From Actinomadura sp. K4S16 (GTDB lineage: Bacteria > Actinomycetota > Actinomycetes > Streptosporangiales > Streptosporangiaceae), in assembly GCF_008327685.1 (NCBI RefSeq), contig NZ_BDDE01000020.1:62001-126000 (forward strand): a DNA stretch of 64,000 nt. The letters are read 5' to 3'. A program made the position numbers and the translations under genes. Below are positions 17,124-25,499 of the stretch, in pieces. The first letter of the stretch is position 1. Each line of letters begins with the position of its first letter. The notes under the pieces are model-generated. The model made no database searches. It was not told the origin of the DNA and worked only from the letters and a program-made list of their open reading frames with translations.

Positions 17124-17214
17124 AGCCCTGATGGGTCGTGACCATGCGGACGATCTCGTCCACGCGTTCCGGGTGGAATGATCTGAAAGTGGGTCGATCC
17201 GGCCGGGAGGACGC

Positions 17215-18270
17215 GTGGTCGTCTTTGCATGTGCGGAATGCGGGGCCGCGTTGACCGTGCCGGTGTCGCGGGTCGCGCTCCCTGTCCACGCTCGCCAGAC
17301 GTATGGCCATCGACTGCTTCCCGCGCTCATGGAGCCCGGGACGTACGCGGTGGATCCAGAGCATTTCGGACCGCCGTCGCGGCCGTGGGCCGAGGTCAGC
17401 CCCGAAGAGGCGGAGGCTCGGGGCATCTACGCGCCGGTGTACGGCCTGGCCGATGGGCCGCCGGGAACGATCCTGGTGGCACCGGGCGATGTCCGCGGCA
17501 CCAGGCTGATCCCAGAGCGGTGCGATGGCTACTGCATGGGGTTGGACGGCAGGGGCGGCCCGAACCTGGCGTGCGTCCAGTGCGGGCAGGCGGTCGCGAC
17601 CCGGATCGACGACTGCTCGCTGTGGCAGACGGTTCGGCTGGACCCGCGGGCCGTGCGCCGTCTCGCCGACGACGCCCCCGCCCCGCGTGTGATCCGCTGG
17701 GACGAGCTCCGCGAGGAACGGCCGGGGACACCGCCGACCGAACCGCCCGGCATGTGGAGCCCGCTGTGGGCGGCGGCCGCGGCGGACGCACTGGCCCGCG
17801 TGCTGGCGGTGTCGGCCGGCGTGCACGTCACCGTCCCTGACGGCCTCGTCGCCGAGGTGTTCCGCCGCCCCCTGGACGCCCTGCTGCCTCCGGGCCCACC
17901 GGCGAAGACCCTGGCCCTCGCCGGACCGGGCCTGCCCGCCACCACCGCGGAGATCGCCTTGGTCCCCCAACACCCGCAGACCGACGACACATGGAAGCCG
18001 TCCGGTACCGCAGCCCCAGTGCCACTGGCCGCCAACGTGTGGACGTACTTGGCCTTCTGCCAACCCCCCAGCCCCGCCCCCAGAGCGGGCGGGATCCCCG
18101 CCGACGATGCCCGCCTGGACGACCTACCCCCACTGCTACCGAACGGCCCATTCCGCCCCAGCGGAGACGTGTTCCTCAACACGCTGGCGCGCCTGAGCGA
18201 CGTCCGCCAACCCTGGCTACGCGCCATCTACGAGGCCGTCAAAACCCGCCCCTACAGCCCACCCTTCTAA
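17215..18270 (+). CDS. hypothetical protein with split zinc ribbon
   Basis: 351 residues with a GTG start behind GGGAGG. The N-terminus VVFACAECGAALTVPVSRV has CAEC, and CVQC follows at about residue 121, so a four-cysteine zinc site split across the first 125 residues is likely. The first half holds LVAPGDVRGTRLIPERCDGYCMGLDGRGGPNLACVQCG. The second half is Pro/Ala-rich with no clear domain. Similar proteins are scattered in Actinomadura- and Streptomyces-type genomes without assigned function. There is no membrane segment. Convergent with the other small zinc-ribbon gene at 18297. Confidence 0.7.
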   Translation: MVVFACAECGAALTVPVSRVALPVHARQTYGHRLLPALMEPGTYAVDPEHFGPPSRPWAEVSPEEAEARGIYAPVYGLADGPPGTILVAPGDVRGTRLIPERCDGYCMGLDGRGGPNLACVQCGQAVATRIDDCSLWQTVRLDPRAVRRLADDAPAPRVIRWDELREERPGTPPTEPPGMWSPLWAAAAADALARVLAVSAGVHVTVPDGLVAEVFRRPLDALLPPGPPAKTLALAGPGLPATTAEIALVPQHPQTDDTWKPSGTAAPVPLAANVWTYLAFCQPPSPAPRAGGIPADDARLDDLPPLLPNGPFRPSGDVFLNTLARLSDVRQPWLRAIYEAVKTRPYSPPF

Positions 18271-18296
18271 ACCCCCACACCCACCGCAGGTATGGA

Positions 18297-18527
18297 TCAG
18301 TCCTTCGAGGCGGGGGCGAGCAACTCCAAGTGAGAACACCGGGGACAGCGGAGCGCGACAACATGCCACACCCTTCTGTTCTTGAGTTTCGCGTGACCAG
18401 CCCAGTTGCGTTCAACAGGCCCTTCGACCCACCGGGTGTCACCGGACGCACTGTCTCCGGAGTCGAGCAGGTACCCCTGCTCCAGGCCGTTCGCCCCGCA
18501 ACGCAGACAGTTGAGATCGTCTTCCAT
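18297..18527 (-). CDS. small two-CxxC zinc-ribbon protein
   Basis: A 76-residue protein from ATG 18527. CLRC (about 7-10) near the start and CPRC (61-64) near the end could hold one zinc. Between them, the W-V-E-G-P-V-E-R stretch recalls nucleic-acid-binding PF20097-like zinc ribbons that begin MEDDLNCLRCG. The longer in-frame extension to 18929 crosses GC-hairpin repeats and the tRNA, so it is rejected as coding. No clear ribosome-binding site is visible. It lies 26 bp from the stop of the convergent 351-residue protein, and both carry zinc-ribbon cysteines. Confidence 0.55.
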   Translation of the reverse strand: MEDDLNCLRCGANGLEQGYLLDSGDSASGDTRWVEGPVERNWAGHAKLKNRRVWHVVALRCPRCSHLELLAPASKD

Positions 18528-18630
18528 CGTGGGATGGTAATGGCTGAGATCGAGCAAGGCCCAGGGACCTGGCGCCAGAGCCACCCCGCTCCCGGCCAGA
18601 ACGGCCCGACGGACAAGGCAGGAAGCGCCC

Positions 18631-18840
18631 CCACCGCAACCAGGAGGGCTGTAGGGGCGCAGCCCCACAAACGGCCACTTGCTCAAGGACCGCAACCGAC
18701 AGGGGGTGTAGGGGCGGAGCCCCACAAACAACAGCCCCGCGCAAACGGCCACATGACCAAGGACCGCAACCGGCAGGGGGCGTGGGGGCGGAGCCCCCAC
18801 ATCGGGGGTCCGGGGGTCGCCCCCCGGGCAAACACGACGA
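18631..18840. repeat. cluster of GGGGCGGAGCCCC hairpin repeats next to tRNA-Ile
   Basis: Three imperfect copies of a block containing ACCGCAACC, then AGGGGGTGTAGGGGCGGAGCCCC, with CAAACGGCCAC between them (copies near 18633, 18689 and 18759). Each contains a hairpin of the GGGGCGGAGCCCC type, common between genes in GC-rich actinomycetes. A further G/C hairpin lies at 18804-18830. As RNA the cluster would form serial stem-loops, so it may terminate tRNA-Ile transcription. It may also be a dispersed repeat marking past recombination. Confidence 0.65.
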
Positions 18841-18896
18841 AGGAGTGGCGGGGAAGAAGCCCAAAGGGCTTCGACCACACCACTCCCAACTCCGAG

Positions 18897-18970
18897 TGGG
18901 CCTAGGAGGACTTGAACCTCCGGCCTCATCCTTATCAGGGATGCGCTCTAACCGACTGAGCTATAGGCCC
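18897..18970 (-). tRNA. tRNA-Ile (anticodon GAT)
   Basis: Read on the minus strand: acceptor GGGCCTA pairs with TAGGCCC, followed by discriminator A. The D-arm is GCTCAGTCGGTTAGAGC, the anticodon loop CTGATAA gives GAT, and the T-arm GGAGGTTCAAGTCCTCC carries TTCAA. It is 74 nt without an encoded CCA. Position after gyrA and the DUF3566 gene is conserved in actinobacteria. The tRNA-Ala that often follows is not seen in the window. Confidence 0.97.
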
Positions 18971-19060
18971 GGAATGTGCCGCCGCCCTGGCGGCGCAACG
19001 AGAGGTTACCCCATCTGGGCTGGCAACCGGAAATCGATTGCCGGGCGGCGGCGGGTGGGG

Positions 19061-20056
19061 CTACTCGGCCTCCTTGAGGGTGACCTCGACGCCGCCCACG
19101 AGGTCGGCGGCGAGGTTGTAGATGACGGAGCCGACCGTGGAGAGGGCGGTGATGAGGAGGACGTTCAGGGCGCCGACGAGGACGGTGTAGCCGAAGACGC
19201 GGACGAAGGAGAACCAGCTTCCGGCGTCGACGCCTCCGGTGGTCTCGCCCTGCTCCTTGGTGAGGCTGTTGACGGTGTCGCTGATCGCGTCGAAGACGCC
19301 GAGCCCGGACAGGATCACGTACAGGACGATGACGGCGACCAGCAGGACGACGAAGCAGACCAGCGACATGACGAAGCTGAACTTCATCACCGACCAGGGT
19401 TCGAGCCTGGCGAGCTGGAGCTGGGCCTTGCGGGCGGGCTTGCCCGGCACGGGCTTGTTGGAGGCGCCCGCGGGGGCCACCGAGGTGGACGCGGACGGCC
19501 GGTCCTTGAGGACGGTGCCGGCGAAGCCGCGGCCGCCCGAGCCGGACGATCCCGACGTGGAGTTGCCGGACGGTCCGCCCGACGATTTGAACGCCGTGCC
19601 GGGCTTGTCCGTACGTCCTGTCGAGACCGAACCGGACGGCTCGGCGGGTTTGGCCCAGCCCGCCGGGCCGGCGCCTCCCGCGGAACCGGCCGGAGTGCTC
19701 TCCCCGGCGGCCGGCGGCGCGGGCTTGGGGGGCTTGGGCGGCTCGGCGGTGTCCTTCACCGGGGCGATCTCGGGCGCGCCAGCCGCCTTGGCGGGCGCGT
19801 CGTCGATCTGGGCGAGGTCGGACCGCGTCTCGTCCGCGCCCTTGCCGGTGGGGTCCGTCGCGCCGGTGTCGATGTCGACGGTCGTCTCGTCGCGCCCGGC
19901 CTTGGCGGACGCGGCCGACACCGTCTTGCCCGGCTTCGCACCGGACTTGCCGGTGGGCTTGGCAGGGCCGGACTTGGCGCCGGGTTTCCGGTCGTCGCCC
20001 TCACCGGCGCCGGCGGTGCCGGACCCGTCGTTGTCCTGGCCGGGCTCGGTGCTCAC
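19061..20056 (-). CDS. DUF3566 domain membrane protein
   Basis: 331 residues. The first 200 are disordered, rich in Pro, Gly, Ser, Thr, Ala and Asp (e.g. KPTGKSGAKPGKTVSAASAK), and lie in the cytoplasm. The last 115 form the DUF3566 domain: KAQLQLARLEPWSVMKFSFV leads into helix 1 (VMSLVCFVVLLVAVIVLYVIL), then a short segment and helix 2 (GYTVLVGALNVLLITALSTVGS), ending VYNLAADLVGGVEVTLKE. The family is always found beside gyrA in actinobacteria. Related proteins have been linked to cell-wall growth and division, but the role is not settled. Spacing of 42 bp from gyrA suggests co-transcription. Confidence 0.92.
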   Translation of the reverse strand: MSTEPGQDNDGSGTAGAGEGDDRKPGAKSGPAKPTGKSGAKPGKTVSAASAKAGRDETTVDIDTGATDPTGKGADETRSDLAQIDDAPAKAAGAPEIAPVKDTAEPPKPPKPAPPAAGESTPAGSAGGAGPAGWAKPAEPSGSVSTGRTDKPGTAFKSSGGPSGNSTSGSSGSGGRGFAGTVLKDRPSASTSVAPAGASNKPVPGKPARKAQLQLARLEPWSVMKFSFVMSLVCFVVLLVAVIVLYVILSGLGVFDAISDTVNSLTKEQGETTGGVDAGSWFSFVRVFGYTVLVGALNVLLITALSTVGSVIYNLAADLVGGVEVTLKEAE

Positions 20057-20098
20057 GTGTCCTCCTGGCCTAGCGGCTCGGTGACGATGCAGGATACG

Positions 20099-22609
20099 TC
20101 ACTCACCGTCGCCCCCTTCGGCTTCGTCAGAGTCCTCCATGGACTCTACGTTCCTCGCGATGGCCACCACGCTGTCCCCGTCGGCGAGGTTCATCAGGCG
20201 GACGCCCATGGTCTGCCTGCCGGACTGCTTGATCTCGGCGGCGGTGGTACGGATGACGCCGCCGTTCGACGTCATCGCGAACACCTCGTCGTCCGGGCCG
20301 ACCATCAGGGCCCCTACCAACATTCCGCGAGATTCCACGATCTTAGCGGTGAGAACGCCCTTACCCCCACGCCCCTGGAGCGGGTATTGGTCCACCGGAG
20401 TGCGCTTGGCGTAGCCGCCACGGGTGGCCACTAGGACGTCCTGCGAGGTGTCCTGCACGACGAGCATGTTGAGGACCTCCTGGTCCTCTTCGAAACGCAT
20501 GCCGATGACGCCGGAGGTGGCGCGCCCCATGGGCCGCAGCGACTCGTCGTCGGCGCGGAACCGGATCGCCTGGGCGCCGGTGGAGACCATCAGCAGGTTG
20601 TCGTCGGACGACACGAGCCGCGCCGCGATCACCTCGTCGTCGTCGACGAGGTTGATGGCGATGATGCCGCCGGTGCGGGGCGAGTCGAAGTCGCGCAGCG
20701 CGGTCTTCTTCACGCGGCCCTTCTTCGTGCCGAGCACGAGGTAGGGGGCGACGTCGTAGTCGCGCAGGTCCATCACCTGGGCGATGTGCTCGTCGGGCTG
20801 GAAGGCGAGCAGGTTCGCGACGTGCTGGCCGCGCGAGTCGCGGCCGGAGTCGGGCAGCTCGTAGGCCTTGGCCCGGTAGACGCGGCCCTTGTTGGTGAAG
20901 AACAGGATCCAGTGGTGCGTCGTGGTGACGAAGAACTGGTCGACGATGTCGTCCTGCTTCAGCTGCGCGCCGCGGACGCCCTTGCCGCCGCGCCGCTGCG
21001 CGCGGTAGAGGTCGGTGCGCGTGCGCTTGGCGTAGCCGCCGCGGGTGATGGTGACGACGACGTCCTCTTCGGCGATGAGGTCCTCGTACGACACGTCCCC
21101 GTCGAACGGAATGATCTGGGTGCGCCGCTCGTCGCCGAACTTCTCGACGATCGGGGCGAGCTCGTCGGCGACGATCTGGCGCTGCCGCTCGGGGGAGGCG
21201 AGGATCTCGTTGTAGTCGGCGATCTCCGCCATGAGCTTGTCGTACTCGTCGGTGATCTGCTGGCGCTCCAGGGCGGCGAGCTTGCGCAGCTGCATGTCCA
21301 GGATGGCCTGCGCCTGGATCTCGTCGATCTCCAGCAGGTTCATCAGGCCCTGCTGCGCCTCCGAGGCGGACGGCGAGCGCCGGATCAGGGCGATGACCTC
21401 GTCGATGCGGTCGAGGGCCTTGAGCAGGGCGCGCAGGATGTGGGCGCGCTCCTCGGCCTTGCGGAGCAGGAACCGGGTGCGGCGGACGATGACGTCGATC
21501 TGGTGCGCGACCCAGTGCCGGACGAACTGGTCGATGCGCAGGGTGCGCGGCACGCCGTCGACCAGCGCGAGCATGTTCGCGCCGAACGTCTCCTGCAGCT
21601 GCGTGTGCTTGTACAGGTTGTTCAGGACGACCTTGGCGACGGCGTCCCGCTTGAGGACGATCACCAGGCGCTGCCCGGTCCGGCCGGAGGTCTCGTCGCG
21701 GACGTCGGCGATGCCGTCGAGCTTGCCGTCCTTCACCCCGTCGGCGATCTTGAGGGCGAGGTTGTCCGGGTTGACCTGGTAGGGGAGCTCGGTGACGACG
21801 AGGCAGGTGCGGCCCTGGATCTCCTCGACCTCGACGACGGCCCGCATGGTGATGGAGCCGCGGCCGGTGCGGTAGGCGTCCTCGATGCCCTTGCGGCCGA
21901 CGATGAGCCCGGCGGTCGGGAAGTCGGGGCCCTTGACCCGCTCGATCAGCGCCTCGAGCAGCTCCTCGTCGGACGCGCCGTAGTTGTCCAGGTACCAGCG
22001 GACGCCGTCGGCGACCTCGCGCAGGTTGTGCGGCGGGATGTTCGTCGCCATCCCGACCGCGATGCCGGCGGACCCGTTGACCAGCAGGTTCGGGTACCGG
22101 GACGGCAGGACGTCGGGCTCCTGCGAGCGGCCGTCGTAGTTCGGGGAGAAGTCGACGGTCTCCTTGTCGATGTCGCGCAGGAGCTCCATCGCCAGGGGCG
22201 CCATGCGGCACTCGGTGTACCGCATGGCCGCGGCGGGGTCGTTGCCGCGCGAGCCGAAGTTGCCGTTGCCGTCGACCAGCGGGTACCGCATCGACCACGG
22301 CTGGGCGAGCCGGACGAGCGCGTCGTAGATGGCCGAGTCGCCGTGCGGGTGGTAGTTCCCCATGACGTCGCCGACGACGCGGGCGCACTTGAAGTAGCCG
22401 CGGTCGGGCCGGTAGCCGCCGTCGTACATCGCGTACAGGACGCGGCGGTGGACGGGTTTGAGGCCGTCGCGCACCTCGGGCAGCGCGCGCGCGACGATGA
22501 CCGACATCGCGTAGTCGAGATAGCTCTTCTGCATCTCGACCTGGATGTCGACCGGTTCGATCCGCTCGCCCGGGTGTCCACCCTCTGTGGTCACGTCCGT
22601 CACTCTCAA
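20099..22609 (-). CDS. gyrA: DNA gyrase subunit A
   Basis: 836 residues, full length. It forms the A2B2 gyrase that introduces negative supercoils. The active-site Tyr131 is in AAMRYTECRM. The quinolone-resistance region reads GNYHPHGDSAIYDALVR with Ser92 and Asp96 in the sensitive-type state. The GyrA-box QRRGGKGV, needed for wrapping DNA, begins the C-terminal beta-pinwheel repeats (e.g. YAKRTRTDLYRAQ, YAKRTPVDQYPLQ). The C-terminus is acidic (SDEAEGGDGE), as in other actinobacterial GyrA tails. It lies 76 bp downstream of gyrB. Confidence 0.98.
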   Translation of the reverse strand: MRVTDVTTEGGHPGERIEPVDIQVEMQKSYLDYAMSVIVARALPEVRDGLKPVHRRVLYAMYDGGYRPDRGYFKCARVVGDVMGNYHPHGDSAIYDALVRLAQPWSMRYPLVDGNGNFGSRGNDPAAAMRYTECRMAPLAMELLRDIDKETVDFSPNYDGRSQEPDVLPSRYPNLLVNGSAGIAVGMATNIPPHNLREVADGVRWYLDNYGASDEELLEALIERVKGPDFPTAGLIVGRKGIEDAYRTGRGSITMRAVVEVEEIQGRTCLVVTELPYQVNPDNLALKIADGVKDGKLDGIADVRDETSGRTGQRLVIVLKRDAVAKVVLNNLYKHTQLQETFGANMLALVDGVPRTLRIDQFVRHWVAHQIDVIVRRTRFLLRKAEERAHILRALLKALDRIDEVIALIRRSPSASEAQQGLMNLLEIDEIQAQAILDMQLRKLAALERQQITDEYDKLMAEIADYNEILASPERQRQIVADELAPIVEKFGDERRTQIIPFDGDVSYEDLIAEEDVVVTITRGGYAKRTRTDLYRAQRRGGKGVRGAQLKQDDIVDQFFVTTTHHWILFFTNKGRVYRAKAYELPDSGRDSRGQHVANLLAFQPDEHIAQVMDLRDYDVAPYLVLGTKKGRVKKTALRDFDSPRTGGIIAINLVDDDEVIAARLVSSDDNLLMVSTGAQAIRFRADDESLRPMGRATSGVIGMRFEEDQEVLNMLVVQDTSQDVLVATRGGYAKRTPVDQYPLQGRGGKGVLTAKIVESRGMLVGALMVGPDDEVFAMTSNGGVIRTTAAEIKQSGRQTMGVRLMNLADGDSVVAIARNVESMEDSDEAEGGDGE

Positions 22610-22685
22610 GACCTCTTCTGCTCGGTGGGAAGGAAGTACGTCCGCCTCTGGGAGTCAGGCCGGGCCGCCGGCCTTGGCGCGTACC

Positions 22686-24623
22686 TCAGATGTCGAGGAA
22701 GCGCACGTCCTTGGCGTTGCGCTGGATGAACTCCCGGCGGGGCTCGACCTCCTCGCCCATGAGCACGCTGAACAGCTCGTCGGCCTGGGCGGCGTCGTCC
22801 AGCTGCACCTGCAGGAGGACCCGGTTGTCGGGGTCCATGGTGGTGTCCCACAGCTCGTTGGCGTTCATCTCGCCGAGGCCCTTGAACCGCTGCACCTGGT
22901 CGCGCGGGCGGGGGTCGCGCTTGCCCGCGGCGATCCCGGCCTCGATGATCGCGTCGCGCTCGGAGTCGGAGAAGGCGTAGTCGGCCTCGTTGCCCCGCGC
23001 GTCCCACTTGATCTTGTAGAGCGGCGGCTGCGACAGGTACACGTGGCCGGCCTCGATCAGCGGCTTCATGAACCGGAACAGCAGCGTCATCAGCAGCGTG
23101 TTGATGTGGTGGCCGTCCACGTCGGCGTCCGACATCAGGATGACCTTGTGGTAGCGCAGCTTGGTGATGTCGAACTCGTCGTGCACCCCGGTGCCGAGGG
23201 CGGTGATGATCGCCTGCACCTCGTTGTTCTTCAGGATCTTGTCGATCCTGGCCTTCTCCACGTTGAGGATCTTGCCGCGGATCGGGAGGATGGCCTGGAA
23301 GTGCGGGTTGCGGCCGCCCTTGGCCGAGCCGCCCGCCGAGTCGCCCTCGACGATGTAGAGCTCGGACTTGGCCGGGTCGGTGGACTGGCAGTCCGACAGC
23401 TTGCCGGGCAGGGACGTCGACTCCAGCAGGCTCTTGCGCCGGGTCAGGTCGCGCGCCTGCCGCGCCGCGACCCGCGCGCGCGCCGCCTGCGAGGCCTTGT
23501 TGATGATCTCCTTGGCCTCGCCCGGGTTCTCCTCGAACCAGTCGCGCAGGTAGACGTTGCAGGCCCGCTGCACGAACGACTTGGCCTCGGTGTTGCCGAG
23601 CTTGGTCTTGGTCTGCCCCTCGAACTGGGGGTCGGCCAGCTTGATCGAGATGATCGCGGTGAGGCCCTCGCGGACGTCCTCGCCGGTCAGGTTGTCGTCC
23701 TTGTCGCGGAGCAGGCCCTTGTCGCGGGCGTACCGGTTGACGATCGTGGTGAGCGCCGCGCGGAAGCCCTCCTCGTGGGTGCCGCCCTCCGCCGTGTTGA
23801 TCGTGTTGGCGAAGGTGTGCACCGACTCGGAGTAGGACGAGTTCCACTGCATGGCGATCTCGACCGACATGCCGGTGGTGTCGTCGCTGAAGTAGACGAC
23901 CGACTCGTGCGCGGCGTCCTTGCGCGCGTTGATGTAGCGGACGAAGTCCTCGATGCCGCCCTCGTAGTGGTACCGGACGACGTGCGGCTCACCGTTGACG
24001 TGGTCGGGGCGCTCGTCCCGCAGCGTGATGGACAGGCCGCGGTTGAGGAACGCCATCTCCTGCATGCGGCGGGAGAGGGTCTCGAAGTTCCACTCGGTGG
24101 TCTCGAAGATCTCCGGGTCGGGCCAGAACGTGATGAGGGTCCCGGTCTCGTCGGTCTCCTCACCCTTCTGGAGCTCGATCTCGGGCCCCTGCCACGTGTA
24201 GGACTGGCGCCACACGTGGCCGTCGGTGCGGACCTCCGCCTCCATCCGGGTGGACAGCGCGTTCACCACGGCCGAGCCGACACCGTGCAGGCCGCCCGAG
24301 ACGGCGTAGGACTTGCCGTCGAACTTGCCGCCCGCGTGCAGCGTGGTCAGCACCAGCTCGATGGCGGGGCGCTTCTCCACAGGGTGCATGCCGACCGGGA
24401 TGCCGCGGCCGTTGTCGAGGACGCTGACGCCGCCGTCGGCCATGAGCGTGACCACGATGTCGTCGGCATAGCCGGCCAAGGCCTCGTCGACGGCGTTGTC
24501 CACGATCTCGTAGACGAGGTGGTGCAGGCCGCGCTCACCGGTCGAGCCGATGTACATGCCCGGGCGCTTGCGAACCGCCTCAAGCCCTTCAAGGACAGTG
24601 ATCGAACTAGCGTCGTACGCCAA
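22686..24623 (-). CDS. gyrB: DNA gyrase subunit B
   Basis: 645 residues from a TTG at 24623, preceded by AGGAGG seven bases upstream. An ATG 138 bp further up is in frame but has no such site and gives a non-conserved tail. The GHKL ATPase domain opens ITVLEGLEAVRKRPGMYIGS, with EIVDNAVDEALAG as the catalytic Glu/N-box and GGLHGVGSAVVNALS as the ATP lid. The TOPRIM metal site reads YIVEGDSAGGSAKGGRN, then LPIRGKILNVEKAR. The C-terminus ends VRFLDI. Quinolone- and coumarin-contact regions look standard. It supplies ATP hydrolysis to the gyrase complex and leads a gyrB-gyrA operon. Confidence 0.97.
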   Translation of the reverse strand: MAYDASSITVLEGLEAVRKRPGMYIGSTGERGLHHLVYEIVDNAVDEALAGYADDIVVTLMADGGVSVLDNGRGIPVGMHPVEKRPAIELVLTTLHAGGKFDGKSYAVSGGLHGVGSAVVNALSTRMEAEVRTDGHVWRQSYTWQGPEIELQKGEETDETGTLITFWPDPEIFETTEWNFETLSRRMQEMAFLNRGLSITLRDERPDHVNGEPHVVRYHYEGGIEDFVRYINARKDAAHESVVYFSDDTTGMSVEIAMQWNSSYSESVHTFANTINTAEGGTHEEGFRAALTTIVNRYARDKGLLRDKDDNLTGEDVREGLTAIISIKLADPQFEGQTKTKLGNTEAKSFVQRACNVYLRDWFEENPGEAKEIINKASQAARARVAARQARDLTRRKSLLESTSLPGKLSDCQSTDPAKSELYIVEGDSAGGSAKGGRNPHFQAILPIRGKILNVEKARIDKILKNNEVQAIITALGTGVHDEFDITKLRYHKVILMSDADVDGHHINTLLMTLLFRFMKPLIEAGHVYLSQPPLYKIKWDARGNEADYAFSDSERDAIIEAGIAAGKRDPRPRDQVQRFKGLGEMNANELWDTTMDPDNRVLLQVQLDDAAQADELFSVLMGEEVEPRREFIQRNAKDVRFLDI

Positions 24624-24980
24624 AGGAGATCCTCCTGCCGGGGATGTCTGCCGCTCCGCGCCCGAGGGAGGCGCGGTGTGCCCCGTAACACACACGAGGG
24701 CACCCGGTCGTGCTCTGTTCGCGTTGGTCAGAGCCCCGGGCACCCCATGGCGGCGCAGCATCCTGAACCCGCATTCATTCTACCGGGTGACGCGGTGAAA
24801 AGTGGCACTCACGAGCGCTGTGTGCGCGTGTGGCGGCCGAGCGGCCCCGGAGACACATCCCCCCATTGGGCTAGGGGGGTTCTCTGGCCTACGTGGCGCT
24901 CGCCGCTGAACTGAACGTCCTCTCACCGAACAGATGTTCCCACCCGCCACTGACACTCGGTGAGGCCCGGGGTCACGGGC
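24624..24980. other. gap between dciA and gyrB
   Basis: 357 bp with no gene. It must hold the gyrB promoter. A short A/T-rich stretch lies around 24771-24800. I could not pick a confident -10/-35 pair, and see no repeats. Confidence 0.4.
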
Positions 24981-25499
24981 TCAGCGCGCGCGCCACGCGC
25001 CCGTCCGGCGCGGCCCGGACGAGGGCCCCACCACCTTGACCCGGCGGACGGTCCCGTGCCCGAGCTCCTCGTTCAGCCGCCGCACCAGCGTGGACGACAG
25101 CAGGCGGAGCTGCGTGGCCCAGGTCGTCGAGTCGGCGGCGACGGTGAGCTCGCCGTCCTCGAAGTGGTCCGGCCGGGTGTGCTCGGCCAGTTCGGCGCCG
25201 ACGATGCCGGCCCAGTTGCCGAACACGCCGCCGACCGCCGCGCGCTGCTCCCAGCCGCGGGTCGCCAGCAGCTCCCGGATCGCCGCCCCGAACAGCTTGG
25301 GGTCGCCGCCCCGCCCGGGGTCCCGCACGCGCCCGACCCGGCCGGTGCCCTTGCGCTTGCCCCCCTGCCCGGGGAGGGTGCCGCGCTTGAGGGCGTCCGC
25401 CTTCGCCTGGGCGAGCGCCTCGCGAGCCAGCTCGATCCCCGACTTGGCGGGAGGCGTCCCGGCTTCGTCTGACTTGTGCACATCCTGTGGATCACTCAC
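24981..25499 (-). CDS. dciA: DciA-family (DUF721) helicase-loading protein
   Basis: 172 residues. The C-terminal 90 carry the DUF721 fold: LFGAAIRELLATRGWEQRAA, then GVFGNWAGIVGAELAEHTRP and GELTVAADSTTWATQLRLLS, ending in a basic tail. DciA interacts with the replicative helicase DnaB in bacteria lacking DnaC or DnaI and helps load it at the origin. The N-terminal 70 residues are basic and disordered. The start ATG overlaps the recF stop by 4 bp. A DnaA-box-like dyad (25474-25494) sits over the first codons. Confidence 0.9.
   Translation of the reverse strand: MSDPQDVHKSDEAGTPPAKSGIELAREALAQAKADALKRGTLPGQGGKRKGTGRVGRVRDPGRGGDPKLFGAAIRELLATRGWEQRAAVGGVFGNWAGIVGAELAEHTRPDHFEDGELTVAADSTTWATQLRLLSSTLVRRLNEELGHGTVRRVKVVGPSSGPRRTGAWRAR

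Noticed and set aside
18528..18929. Upstream extension of the small zinc-ribbon gene
   Set aside because: It would translate hairpin repeats and the tRNA; the conserved part starts at 18527.
20786..24914. Long plus-strand frames of 647 and 789 codons opposite gyrA and gyrB
   Set aside because: They mirror the GC-rich third positions of the gyrase genes, are rich in V, D, G and R, and have no known domain; standard shadows.
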